DNA of 64,000 bases. Source: Taeniopygia guttata. Its lineage: Eukaryota; Chordata; Aves; Passeriformes; Estrildidae. The notes below the pieces were generated by a model that saw only the letters and a program-made list of their open reading frames with translations, was not told the origin of the DNA and did not search any database. The stretch is taken from assembly GCF_048771995.1 (NCBI RefSeq), contig NC_133064.1:23167001-23231000 (forward strand). Direction: 5' to 3'. Position 1 is the first letter of the stretch, and the number at the start of each line of letters is the position of its first letter. Positions 42,903-53,784 of this stretch are shown here, piece by piece. Made by a program: the position numbers and the translations under genes.

Positions 42903-42906
42903 CTAG
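42900..42906 (+). promoter_or_regulatory. gag stop with UGA-CUAG readthrough context
   Basis: The gag frame ends TGA CTA G and the protease continues in the same frame. Gammaretroviruses use readthrough of the gag stop to make Gag-Pol, usually a UAG with a downstream pseudoknot. UGA followed by CUAG is a readthrough context established in animal viral and cellular genes. Function here is inferred. Confidence 0.65.
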
Positions 42907-43909
42907 ATACGAAGGAACCTTTCGTAACCATACATCTAGGTGATAGAGCAGTAAAATTCCTGGTGGATACAGGTGCCATGTTTTCTGTGCTAAATTATTT
43001 GCAAGGACAAATTGGGGACAAACGAACGACAATAGTCCGGGCCACAGGGAAGGAGGAAAATCGGCCATTCCTACAACCCTTAGATCTGTGTTTTGGGAAT
43101 AAGGTCCTGATGCAGTGATTCCTGTATGTGCCTGAGTGCCCAATTCCCCTTTTAGGTAGAGATTTATTGGCAAAACTTGATGCAGTGATAACCTTTAAGA
43201 ATGGGGAGATTTTAATGAAAATACCTGAATCAAAGACAGGACAAATTTTAATGATTAAGGAAAAACCAGCTCCCTCTATTCCTAGGGAAGTAGAAGATGC
43301 AGTAATTCCTTCAGTATGGGAAACAGATATACCTGGGAAATCTAAATTAGCACAACCAATAAATGTTGAATTAAAGGAAGGGGCAAAAGCAGTACAGGTT
43401 AAACAGTATCCTATAAAACCAGAAGCACGGCAGGAAATAGTAAAAATTATTGATAAATTCTCAAAACACCAAATTTTAGAAGAATGTGAATCAGAATATA
43501 ATATACCTATATTTCCAATCAGGAAACCCAATGGTGAGTATAGACTAGTGCAGGATTTGAGAGCAATAAATGAAATAACTAAGGACATTTACTCAGTGGT
43601 TGCCAATCCCTACACATTGTTAACATCCATGAAAGAGACATATAAATGGTTTACAGTACTTGATCTAAAATATGCTTTTTTCTGCACACACCTTGACAAA
43701 GAAAGTAGGAACCTGTTTGACTTTGAGTAGGAAAATCGAGGAAATGGAAGAAAGACCCAGCTCACCTGGCCACGGCTCCCACAAGGATTCAAGAACAGTC
43801 CATTCCTAATCGGAAAACCACTGGCAAAGGAGCTGGAGACCTGGATGCCAAGGAGGGCAAGTACTGAGAGAACAATACCTGCTGCTACAGTACGTCAATG
43901 ATATACTGA
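42903..43909 (+). pseudogene. pro-pol: Protease and RT fingers/palm of the plus-strand gamma-like ERV
   Basis: In frame with gag. Protease shows FLVDTGAMFSVL (about 42960) and ends PLLGRDLLAKL. An in-frame TGA near 43117 and a TAG at 43728-43730 interrupt the reading. RT shows the basic KQYPIKPEARQ segment, FPIRKPNGEYRLVQDLRAIN, VLDLKYAFF with the first metal-binding aspartate, and after a frameshift GFKNSP and the catalytic box, which reads YVND (about 43891-43902) in place of YVDD. Cut at 43915 by a solo LTR. The lost catalytic aspartate, stops and insertion make it inactive. Confidence 0.88.
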
Positions 43910-43914
43910 TAGCC

Positions 43915-45325
43915 TGTCATGGTTTGACACTGGCACAATGCCAGTGCCCCCCATGAAAATGCAATTTCTCAACTGAATGCTGTGAAATGTGATAGAGAAC
44001 AGAGTAAAGCAGGCCTAAGCTTAATAACAAGAAAAAACTTTATTAAACTATTACTACTATGCTACTATAAAAGAGGGAACAAAAAAAAAAAGAAGAAAGA
44101 AAACACACACAATTCAAAATGAAAACCTTCTAAAGTATTCCTCCTCCCACCACCCAACTCTAATAAACCACAGTGAGACACAATCTGGACCCCAATCAGG
44201 TTTCCACCCTCCAGATAATCAACACCCAGTCCATCTGCAGGGAGAGTCTCTCTCTTGTGCCACAGACCCCCCAAGAAACACAGCTGCCACATCCTGTGCT
44301 TCCATGTCACCACATGGCACCGCCCGGAGAAAAAAAGTTTGCCAGTGGTGACCCTCTCCTTTCCATGCACACTGCTCTCACCACCAATGCATGGATGGAC
44401 AGACTGCTTTTAGGATTTTTCCTTTCAAGGATGCTCTGCCAAGAGGGGAAAAACAACAGTTCAGTTTTTCATTTTTGGGACCAACAGTCCCCCCCATTTT
44501 CCCCTGGGGCCGAGGGTCCAAGAACAGAGATCTTCTTCTCTTCTTCTTCTGCGAAGACAGGGGGCACCACCACAAACCTCCTTAACTTTTCTCTGTTCGC
44601 TCCACTTCTGTCTTTTCCCAGCTGAAGCATGGTCTCTTTGGCTCACCAGCATCCTCCTAAAATACAGTCTCTCTTGGAGGAGAAGATCAGTTCAGTCTGT
44701 GGCTAACAAGAAAAAGTCCAGCCAAAAGCCACTCCATCATCTCCTCCTACCTAGAATTTCTCCTTCCAACATCCCAGGTCCCAGGCTGTCTCTCTTCCTC
44801 TCTTTTCAAACCAAGGAGGAGAAAAATTTCACAAAGTTTTCATTTCTCAGGAAGGGTTAAAAGTCCCGACTCCCAGAGATGGCTTGCTGCCCGGCTCCAG
44901 CTCCCACAGCCCATCTGGGCACCTTGCGGCCCCCCCGCTCTTCTCCTTCCCCGCGGTGAACTGCTGATAAAACCACCGCCGCCTCTTTTTCTGTCTTGGG
45001 AGAGAGAGAGACTCTGGGGGGAACAGAGACATCCCAGATTTTCTCCACCCTTCCATCTGCAAGGGGCCAGCCCGGTTCCAGCCCCTCCACCCTTGGGCCT
45101 ACCTCCGAAGGCCACATGGCTTCTCCCCTCCCCCACCCAGCTCATCGGCCGGGCAGGGGAGAGTCCTGCACTGACCGCTGACCGGAAACCAAGAGAGCGA
45201 GTTCCCCTGGGAATTCTGCTTTTAACCCCTCTGTGTTCTCAGAGGCGTGTCTACCTTCAATTGGTCAATGTCTAAATTGACCTCTTCCTTCCGGAAAAAT
45301 TCTTTTTCCGTGTCAAACCACGACA
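43915..45325 (-). mobile_element. 1.4-kb solo LTR with 16-bp inverted ends, copy 2
   Basis: 1411 bp bracketed by a perfect TAGCC duplication (43910-43914, 45326-45330), cutting RT right after the catalytic box. Ends are TGTCATGGTTTGACAC and GTGTCAAACCACGACA. High similarity to the reverse complement of 32149-33566. Confidence 0.9.
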
Positions 45326-45330
45326 TAGCC

Positions 45331-46489
45331 ACAGAGGAGAAAACAACCTGCATAAATGTAACAATCGAGGTTTTAAATTCACTGGGAATGGGAGGATATA
45401 AGGTATCAAAAGAAAAAGCACAAATTGCCCAACAGACTGTGATTTACCTGGGATGTGAAATCTCACAAGGGCAGAGAAAACTGGGTACTAACCGTATTCA
45501 AGCTATTTGTGCCATTCCAGAGCCCCAGAATCTACACAAGCTGCGAGTCTTCCTTGGGATGACAGGGTGGTGCCGCCTGTGGATCATGGACTATGGACTG
45601 ATTGCAAAACCCCTGTATGAGGCCCAGAAGACGCAGCCATTTACCTGGGGCTAAACCACAGAAGGAGGCCTTCCTCAAACTAAAGGAGGCCTTGACAACT
45701 GCTCCTGCATTGGGGTTACCTGATTTGTCCAAAGATTTTCAGCTGTTTGTACATGAAAGGCTGCATCTGGCATTGGGAGTCCTAACCCAACGTCTGGGAA
45801 GCTGGAAAAGGACGGTGGGCTACTTTTCCAAACAACTTGACAACGTCAGTGCCGGATGGCCTTCATGTCTGCGGGCAGTCGCAGCCACTGTGATCCTGAT
45901 ACAAGAAGCCAGGAAGCTCACCATGGGAAGGCACATAGATGTCTATGTACCACATATGGTAACTACTGTGTTGGAGCAGAACGGGGGCCATGGGCTCTCC
46001 CTGAGTCGAATGATGAAATTTCAGGTAATCTTAACAGAGCAAGATGATGTAACATTAAAAACAACTAACCTTTTGAACCCAGCCTTGTTCCTAGGTACAA
46101 CATCTGAAGAAAGCCCATTGGAACACAATTGTGTGGAAGAAATAGAACACACCTGTGCAGCTAGAGCAGATCTGAAAGATGTCCCCCTAGAACAGCCAGA
46201 CTGGGAGTTGTTCACAGATGGAAGCAGTTTCATGGAGAACGGAATCAGACACGCTGGATATGCAGTAACAACAATCAGTACAGTGGTAGAGGCAAAAGCA
46301 TTGCCACCGAATACATCCGCCCAGAAGGCAGAACTGGTTGCTTTAACCAGAGCACTAGAATTAAGTGAAGGGAAAAAGTTGAACATATGGACTGATTCAA
46401 AATATGCATTTGGAGTAGTGCATGTGCATGAGGCCCTATGGAAAGAACGGGGCCTGCTTTCGTCTCAAGAGATGCACATTAAACATTAA
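45331..46489 (+). pseudogene. pol: RT thumb/connection and RNase H of the plus-strand gamma-like ERV
   Basis: Resumes RT with the GYKVSKEKAQIAQQ thumb segment and YLGCEISQG, a TAA near 45653, then a long open stretch (45602-46489) with the connection (GYFSKQLDNVSAGWPSCLRAV) and RNase H: LFTDGSSF, the glutamate in SAQKAELVALTRAL, and WTDSKYAFGVVH. The metal ligands of RNase H are intact up to the stop at 46487-46489. Typical gammaretroviral order and spacing. Confidence 0.9.
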
Positions 46490-47805
46490 GATGCAGTTCT
46501 GCAGCTGATAAGAGCAGTACAAAAACCTGAACAAGTGACAATTATGCACTGTAAAGCACATCAATCAGGAAGCTCCAAAATTTGTAAGGGAAATCAAAAG
46601 GCAGACTGGACAGCTAGACAGGCTGCTCAAAAGGTGCAAACAGCAACGGCATTGGTACCTTTAAAACTTAATGTATCTCAATTTAATTTACCTCCACAGC
46701 CGACATATTCAGCAGAAGATGAGAAACTGGGACATTTACTGAATGCACAGAAGAATCCAGAAGGGTGTTATGTAACTGCACAGGGACAGATAGTGGTACC
46801 CCCCTTGGTAATGAGGGAGGTTCTACAAATTAAACATAACTAATGTCACTGGGGTGCAGAGGCTTTGGTAAAGTTTCTAGAATGTTATTTGGTCTCAGTA
46901 CGAATGTTAACAATGGCAAAATCAATAATGTCAAAGTGTGAGATCTGCTTGAAAAACAACCCAGTGGCTAGACGACAGGCAGAACTAGGAAGGGTTTGGG
47001 TAGGGATAGAACCAGGGGATTAGATTTTGTAGAATTACCAAGAACTTGAGGATACAAATATTTGTTAGTAGGGGTTGATATATTTTCTGGATTGCCAGAA
47101 GCCATTCCCCCTCTCACGAACCAAGCAAAAGAAACAGTTAAGTGGTTACTACAAGAAATCATTCACAGATTCGGGGTGCCTCTAGGGATATCATCAGATA
47201 GGGGACCCCATTTCATAGCCACGGTGGTAAAAGAAGTAAGTGGGTTGCTGGGAATAACTTGGGACCTCCACACACCATGGAGACCCCATTCAAGTAGAGA
47301 GGTGGAGAGGATGAATCAGACACTAAAAAGGCAGATCAGTAAAATATGTCAAGAAGCCAAACTGCAGTGGCCACAGGCTTTACCAACAGCATTGCTGAGA
47401 ATCCAGCCAAAGCCTAGGAGTGGGATGTCAGTCAGTCCTTATGCGATATTGTATGGGAAATCATACAAATCTCCTGGACCCAATCCAAATGTGCACGTCA
47501 CGGGAAAACAGGAAGTATATAACTATGTTCTATCTCTCAGGAAAACTTCAGCATGACTTCAGAGCGCCCTCGTGTGGAATAGGCCGCTGACTCTCGAGAA
47601 TCCTGATCATTACATAAATCCAGGAGACGAGGTATACATTAAGAATTGGAACAAAGAACCATTGAAAGAAAAGTGGACTGGACCCCATCAGGTACTATGG
47701 ACCACCTTTACAGCAGTCAAGGTAGATGGAGTAGACTCCTGGATACACTAGACTCAAGTGAAGAAAGCCCATCCCGGACTGCAGACTGTGTAAACTGAGG
47801 GACCA
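46490..47805 (+). pseudogene. pol: Integrase of the plus-strand gamma-like ERV
   Basis: RNase H ends with IMHCKAHQSG and KADWTARQAA. Integrase starts with the N-terminal helices, the zinc ligands in CHWGAEAL (first His pair partly lost at a TAA near 46842) and CEICLKN. A frameshifted gap (46980-47061) follows. The core (47062-47556) reads VDIFSGLPEAIP, SDRGPHF with the second catalytic aspartate and the glutamate in SREVERMNQ. The C-terminal domain (47570-47800) with EKWTGPHQVL and VDGVDSWIH is gammaretroviral. At least four stops or shifts. Confidence 0.87.
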
Positions 47806-47822
47806 ACAAAGCTGTAGATAAG

Positions 47823-48558
47823 ATGTGTTTAATTGTTTCAGGAATGTTACCAGTAATTGTACCAATGCTCATTTCATGGTCTTTGGGATGTGGAATGCAA
47901 AAAGATCAATTAACCACTCTTCATTCTAGAATGAAGAGAGAGGTGCAGGCAGAAACACAGGTGATAAAGGTTTCCAATGCAATTTGGGCTGAGAATGTAA
48001 TGATTGGATTAGTCAAAGACTTTGCCAAAATGCAGAACACTAGGAGAATAACTGCCTATCTGCCAATACCAAAGGGAGCGGGAGGCCCAAAAAATTGGGG
48101 AATCATAACGACAAAACTGCCTGAAATACAAAAGAACAAAACAATTGCATGCAAACAGGTACCAGAATCAAGACAGGTAATCAAGGTAACCTGGAAAGTA
48201 ATAGGACAATGGTTGCATCCTTTGAGTCAACGAGACTGTCTTCAAAATAATGGCACAATAGAATATCCAATAGAATGGGCGGGGGGCATCCCAAATAAAT
48301 GGCAATGCTACTTACCACATTATAAAAAGGTTACAGTAAATGTTAGAGAAACCACTCTGGTGTGGAAGTGCAAGGCAAAAGATCACAAAGGTCAAATAGA
48401 GCCTTGGGACAGTGCATGGTCTCTGAGTATACTTCAAAAATTCCAGTACATGGCTACGACTCCTTGGTGCATTACATGGGAAGGTTCAGAAAATGAAACA
48501 GATCCAGCAGTAGTGAACACTGCCACTAGTAGTAGAATAAAGGCAGACAAAGTAAGTT
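47823..48558 (+). pseudogene. env: Env SU of the plus-strand gamma-like ERV, N-terminal part
   Basis: The ATG at 47823 begins just after the integrase end and encodes a signal peptide-like stretch (GMLPVIVPMLISWSLGCGM), then a dibasic-rich segment and SU-like sequence with cysteines and tryptophans (CYLPHYKK, TLVWKCKAKD, YMATTPWCITW). The frame is open to the solo LTR at 48565, whose GC-rich sequence then adds unrelated residues. The N-terminal order and position identify it as env; the receptor-binding fold cannot be assigned. Confidence 0.75.
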
Positions 48559-48564
48559 GGTGGG

Positions 48565-49454
48565 TGCCGGGGTACTCTCTTTTCCCCCCTTTCCCAGCTA
48601 GCTCCGTGGGGGGAGGGGAGCGCGGGAAATTTCCGTCTTTCCCGGCGAGCCCTCGCGGGCGTCAGCCAGGGCTACGTGGGTCTGAGAGCAAGCGGCGAGT
48701 CCCACGGCGAATAAAAGGAGAGAGACTTTTCTCCTGCGGGCAGAATTCCGGTTTATTGCAGCCTGGCAGGGAAAGCAAAAACCGAAATGGCTGCTGTTTG
48801 CCGTGCCGGAGTTTGTTCATGCCGCTCTGCCGAGCTGGGCGGGGCGGCACGCCCTGGAGCTGGCTAAGAGCCAGGAGGGGAAGCCGCGCGGGGCTGCGGC
48901 GGAGCAGAAAAGCTGCAGCAGGCTCACGCGGGTGCTGCGGCGGCAGCGGCAGCGGCGGCGGAGCGGAAAAGCCGCGGCAGGCTCACGCGGGTGCCGCGGC
49001 GGCAGCGGCTGCCGTGGCAGAGCGGAAAAACTGCGGGGGGCCGCCCAGAGCGGCGGCGGCGGAGCGGCAGCAGCGCGCAGGGGCCAGCCGAGAGAAAAGC
49101 CCAGGGCGTCTCTTGCCCGCGGGTTAAGTACAGAACAGGGGAAACCCGGGGCAGCCAATGGGGTAACGCCACGGGGGGTCTGAGGGCAGTGGGGTGCAGG
49201 GGGACACCCAATGGGGAGCGGCCAGGTGGAGGGTCCCAGGTCGTCTGCCGACCCCGCAGCATCCCGGGGCGGGATGCCGAGTGACTGACAGGCAGTCTGA
49301 GATGTAAACACAATGACTTTGCACTTTCTTGGGAAAGCAAACCGCGGGGAGAGACGGGAAAACCCGGGGGGTCGTTACAGAGTGCGGGGGGGTACATGGA
49401 ACAAACTTATACATAATACAAATGTGGTAAAACATATAATAACACAATTCCACA
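48565..49454 (-). mobile_element. Class II solo LTR (ERV 'b' family)
   Basis: 890 bp bracketed by a perfect 6-bp duplication GGTGGG (48559-48564, 49455-49460), cutting env. Ends TGCCGGGG and ATTCCACA on the plus strand. Close match to the ERV 'b' LTRs, with one extra GGC-rich repeat block at about 48925-49000. Confidence 0.93.
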
Positions 49455-49460
49455 GGTGGG

Positions 49461-50340
49461 CATGTAATAAAACTTATGATTGCACTTCTGATTATATAGA
49501 AATAAAACAAATGCCACTACTGGCAGTAGCCTTACAAATTGGTTGTGCCTGCAGAGGTATCAAACACAAACAGTGTAAAGTGCATTATAAAATACTTGTA
49601 GGATGCACCAAGAGTACACTCCGAAGTCCAGGATAATTTGTATGGGCAACAAGTTATGGTACCTGGATAACCCATCTACCTGTAGATGGGAAAGTAAAAG
49701 AAATTACTTTAGGCCTCTCTATTTTATGTCCAATTTGGAAAAAGTCCCCATTTAAGGGAAAACACAAACTTCTGCAGATAAGAACAAGACGACAAGTCCC
49801 AGATAATGAAAATCAAGATGAAACTTCGCAAGAACCCTCTAGTGGAGTGAAATTTGGGTGGGCCTTAGAGTCCTTGCTTGGTCCTATAGCAAACTATCAG
49901 AATAAAGAAATGTTGTGCAAACTTACAGGTCAGGTAGATTAGCTGGCTTGGATTTAAAGAATTAAATGTACAATTACAAGCCACCACAAAAATGACCTTA
50001 CAGAATTGATTTGCCTTAGATTTGTTACTTCTGAAAGAGCATGGAGTGTGTGGATTTTTAAAGGGACAGATTGATCATTGCTGCATCCACATCCCAAATG
50101 TAACTGCAGATGTAGAATATGACATCAATCAGTTAAAACAAATAGAGCAAGAAGCACAAGAAGAGCAGAAAGATTTGACTACGAGCTGCTTAGACAAAGT
50201 CTTTAAAGGGTGAGGGCGGAATGTGAGTTCATGGATTAAGTCTATCATTAAGAGTGTAATAATCCTATTAATTGTGTTCTTAGTAATTTGGTTAGTCTAC
50301 AGTGTCCTAAAAGGAGAGATACAGAAGAGGACGTCCTAGA
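49461..50340 (+). pseudogene. env: Env SU end and TM of the plus-strand gamma-like ERV
   Basis: Decayed continuation of SU to about 49840, then TM. The heptad region is broken by stops (49920-50010). 50022-50213 is open and shows LLLKEHGVCGFLKGQ, then CC, with nine residues between the first Cys (50049-50051) and the CC pair (50079-50084) in place of the common six, followed by an N-glycosylation site (IPNVTA) and a second helix. After a stop, a membrane anchor of about 22 residues (IIKSVIILLIVFLVIWLVYSV, 50243-50310) and a short tail follow. Disrupted by several stops. Confidence 0.8.
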
Positions 50341-50515
50341 ACCAGAAAATAATCAAGGCGCTGACACAGGATCGACACCCGTCATCCTCTGATCCTCCAG
50401 TCCATGACAACGTTTACGTCAATCCTGGATTTGAAGAACATCATGTATAAACTTAGAAACTAAAAGACTGTATCAAGTGAAAGTATTTGCACTTATAGTG
50501 AAGTGAAAATTCTTT

Positions 50516-50529
50516 CAAAGGGGGGAAAA
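50516..50529 (+). promoter_or_regulatory. Polypurine tract of the plus-strand gamma-like ERV
   Basis: AAAGGGGGGAAAA immediately before the TGATAG start of the 3' LTR. Confidence 0.85.
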
Positions 50530-51003
50530 TGATAGTAAAAGGGTTTTAAAATCATGGGGATTTAGGGTTATAAAGGAAAATTAAGCTTAGTAGGCCCTGA
50601 TAAGAAAAATAAATTCCCTAAGTACATGAAAACTTTGTACCTTGCTAGAACTGCACCTGTGTAGCTAGTACATAATAAATGATATAATTGTTAGATGTGA
50701 TGATTGTTTAGTAATTATATATAATTACTGTTTAATCGTAAGAATAATCATGAGAAACTGTGGTCAGGGGCCTAAGAAAGATCATGAGAAACTCATGCTT
50801 GAATAAATTCAACGTATACAAAAGAACAATATAAGTTTAATAATTAATATGTAAGTTATATAACGATAGAATATAAAATACGTTCAGCTCTAAAGCCATG
50901 TCAGAATCAGATTTTGGTCTGTACCCCTGATTCCCAGAGCTCTCAATAAAAGCACCTGCATATAATCATATCCCGTGATTATGTGTGTTCCTGAACGCTA
51001 ACA
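50530..51003 (+). mobile_element. 3' LTR of the plus-strand gamma-like ERV
   Basis: 474 bp, TGATAGTAAAAGG to GCTAACA. TATAAAATA lies at about 50872 and AATAAA at 50945-50950. It is followed by CTAC (51004-51007), the second copy of the target duplication. Confidence 0.92.
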
Positions 51004-51007
51004 CTAC

Positions 51008-51750
51008 TTTGCCTCAAAGGCTCCTTCAGCATTTTGGCACCGAGGTGCTGCCCCCCCCCCCCCCATTGTCTTGATCATTGAATTACGATATGCTTTCTCC
51101 CCTCCTCATCATCCTGACCCCGCTCAGGAGGCGCTTACTCTAGAGAGCGTTTCCCTGAACAGCCGGAGTTGTAGTTACTGAGGGAACGGAACGCAGGGCA
51201 TGAGGGGGATTTAGGGGAGGGATTCGCGCCTAGGCTTAGTCCTCCAAGGCGCAGGCGGGGTCCGCTGCCGAAACCGCCAAAGGAGGGGGATATTCTGGTG
51301 GAGACCGAGCCGCACATAGCTGATGGCGGATGATTCGGCAGCTCCCGGCAGAGACAAAGCAGGCGGGGCGGCCCCGGCAGCAGCGGCGGCGCCCAGAGCA
51401 GCCGGCACGGGCAGGGCAGCCGGGGATGGGACAGACGGGACCCCCCCCCGGCGCGGTCAGCGCGGCGACCCCTGACCACGCGGCAGGACGGACCCCGGCA
51501 CGTCCGGCGGAGCGGCCGCGGGCCAGGCGGCCAGGACCGTGGCAGACAAATTCACTGGCGGGGCCGGAGCCGGGATGGGGGCGAGGACCGGCGGTGCAGC
51601 CCCGAGCGGCTAGACCGGGGCCAGGACGGGAACTGGGACCGGCGGGGCAGTTGCGGGAGGTGGGGTGGGGGGTGGGGGGTGGGGGTGGAGAGTGGGAACG
51701 GAGGAGACAATACTTGCAAAAGGATCCCAATCTTTTTTCTTTCCTCTCTT
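51008..51750. other. GC-rich stretch between two C-runs, unrecognised
   Basis: Lies between C-runs at about 51046-51064 and 51790-51806. CpG-rich, with Arg/Pro/Gly/Ala-rich frames on both strands (for example from ATG at about 51323) but no known domain. Composition resembles the low-complexity gag of ERVs 'e' and 'f' or a CpG island; neither can be shown. Confidence 0.35.
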
Positions 51751-52200
51751 CCTCCTGTTCCCAGCCCTTTTCTTTCTCCTCCCCGCCCACCCCCCCCCCC
51801 CCCCCATTTTTCCTCTCCTGTGTTGTCTCGGTGGTTTCTGATACATTCTCTCAAAATCTCCCGTTCAGCATATGGCATATTCTTTCTTCTGGATTGAACG
51901 GTTCTTTTGAATTTATAAATAAATTTTAGAGCCCAACAAATCTAAACTTCTACTTGGATACTTTAAATGGTCGGAGGGCTAACTCATGACCTCCTAATGT
52001 TGTTTTTCTCATCACCTTTTTATTTATCCTTTGGCAAGTTATACATCTTTCAGTCACTTGCCTTGCTACTCCAAAAAAATCCCAATGCATCCATACCTCC
52101 TTTGTGTGTTACATATTCCAGTGTTCTTTTTAGAGCATATAATTCACAAGTTTGAACTTACCAGTTTAAGGTTAATTTCCCTTTTTCAATAGTTTGCATG
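51751..52200 (-). pseudogene. pol: Gamma-like RNase H / integrase fragment
   Basis: Minus strand. 52165-52100 reads QTCELYALKRTLEYV, an RNase H-type segment with the catalytic Glu. After a deletion, 52070-51965 reads, in shifted frames, GVARQVTERCITCQRINKK and TTLGGHELALRPF, with the CxxC zinc ligands and linker of a gammaretroviral integrase. The core is not found. The fragment has the orientation of the outer ERV but lies between its primer site and its gag, so it is out of normal order and indicates a rearrangement or a separate insertion. Confidence 0.65.
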
Positions 52201-53762
52201 TTTTTCTCATCAACTGCTGCATACTCTATATTTCTCTTGGTACAGGGATTTGGATCTCTGTTAGCTAGCATAACCCCCTCCAAGGGCTACCTTGGGGTAT
52301 CTTGGCTGGTATCCTTTTATTCCCTTTTTCTTCTTTTTTTTTTTTTTTTTTTTTACATGTTTTCTGTCCCATTTTTCAAGATCTTATCTATTCATCTTAT
52401 GCCTCTGTTTCTCACTTTAACAACCTCAATACCACCTTCTTTTTTTTCAGCTACACAAAAAGTCCTTTCTCTCACAATACCATCCAACACAATCCAACTC
52501 CCTCCAAGGAGATAAAGTAAAGCTCAAAAGAAACAATCTACATTACATATATTCCACTCATTTCCATTTACTCACCTTTATTTTTCACTCACTCGTGCAC
52601 ACACATTTACACCCTCAGGCCTGTTCATTCATACTTCTACATTCCCCTTTATTTTACTGCACAGAGCAAGGAAACATTAGCAAGCCTCTTAGACTTACAC
52701 AAAGAGATTTCTGTTGCCAGAGAATCCGGGATCATGTAAGCCCCCATCCCGACCCCTTCCACCTCCCCAGGGTTTGGCTATCCCTCTTCCCTAGAGATAG
52801 TCTCAGAGTCAGGGGTTCGGACCTCCATACCTTGCCGGATCTCGACTCCCCACCTCCCCACCCCCGGGGGAATGGGTTAGACGACGACTACTTTGCGTAG
52901 CCGCAGTGCTAAAAGGTCACCTGGTGTGAGTCACAGCTTCCCCCTCGTGCCCGGGGGGAACAAGGCTAGTTTTGCGGGCTTTGCCTCCGCTCCCAACCAC
53001 GCTTGTTGGTTCGAGACCCACCCTCACATGCACAACAAGACAATAAGGTACCTTTCAATTCACCTAATTACACTTTTAGGTGTTACTGGCCAGTGCTGGT
53101 GTTCTTAGATATCCCTCAACCTAGCTGTGTTGTCCAAAGCAGAATTTTTAGGGGCCCCTCCCAAACATTTTACCTGTTCTTATTTTCTTTTTTTTTTTTT
53201 TCTGCCAATTGATTATGTCAGGAAAACCCTCTTTTTACCTTTTATTTTTCTCCAATTAATTATGCCAAGAAAACCATCTTTTTACCTTTTATTTCCCCCT
53301 TCCCCCCAAAGGATCCCACTCTGTCTCAGACAGGGTTCCCCGGGGGGATTCTCTCACTCTTTTGCTATCATTTGCTTCATCTCTTTATTGGCCGTTTTTC
53401 TCGTGAAAAAGATGGAAATGCAGCATGGGAGACTTCCATTCTCGCTTGGCAAGTCTGGGATAACCAGCCGCGTCTCAGACACACGCATTCATCCCCCCCT
53501 TTATCCACCCCATCCCAACAAATACTTACCTATTCTTTGTCCTTGGGTCTTTGTTCTTCATATACACGTTAGTCTTAGGGGCTAATTACAGCGGTTTTAG
53601 GGAATCCTTTACCCTTTTCTTTGTTTTATTGTCTCTTTTTGTCCCTGGATCGAAACCTGCATCTGTCAGTCACACCAGGGGAGCAGAGTGAGGCTGCCTA
53701 ACAGGGCAGGACACGTCACCCTCACCCTGTCTCTCCTAAGGCGCCGGCAGAGAGGTGTTAGT
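52201..53762 (-). other. Leader / unrecognised region of the outer ERV
   Basis: Between the pol fragment and the iMet primer site. C/T-rich on the plus strand, with T-runs at about 52332-52354 and 53187-53201. No gag motif was seen on the minus strand. Plus-strand frames (52198-52515, 53127-53585) are low-complexity shadows. Confidence 0.4.
53205..53298. repeat. 47-bp tandem duplication
   Basis: A unit starting CCAATTGATTATG (53205-53251) is repeated with a few changes at 53252-53298; both contain GAAAACC...CTTTTTACCTTTTATTT. Confidence 0.88.
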
Positions 53763-53780
53763 AACCATCCTCTGCTACCA
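53763..53780 (-). promoter_or_regulatory. Primer binding site, initiator tRNA-Met
   Basis: The minus strand reads TGGTAGCAGAGGATGGTT, a full match to the complement of the initiator tRNA-Met 3' end including CCA, and lies 4 bp inside the LTR at 53785. Confidence 0.88.
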
Positions 53781-53784
53781 TAGT

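Larger units (their letters stand above)
11990..51003 (+). mobile_element. Plus-strand gamma-like ERV carrying many nested insertions
   Basis: Its LTRs (11990-13026 and 50530-51003) start TGATAGTAAAAGG and end GCTAACA, and a 4-bp duplication CTAC (11986-11989, 51004-51007) brackets the whole, the size typical of gammaretrovirus integration. With the insertions set aside, the order is LTR, primer site, gag, protease-RT-RNase H-integrase, env, polypurine tract, LTR, spread over nearly 39 kb. Insertions lie at 12180-12884, 13494-14222, 14542-23441, 23891-42159, 43915-45325 and 48565-49454; five of the six have clear target duplications. Single-knuckle nucleocapsid and an in-frame gag stop before pol also point to class I (gamma-like). 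Confidence 0.9.

Noticed and set aside
53205..53298. Short tandem repeats as a possible CRISPR or satellite array
   Set aside because: Only two units here, and two to four at 9637-9692; no spacers and no array.
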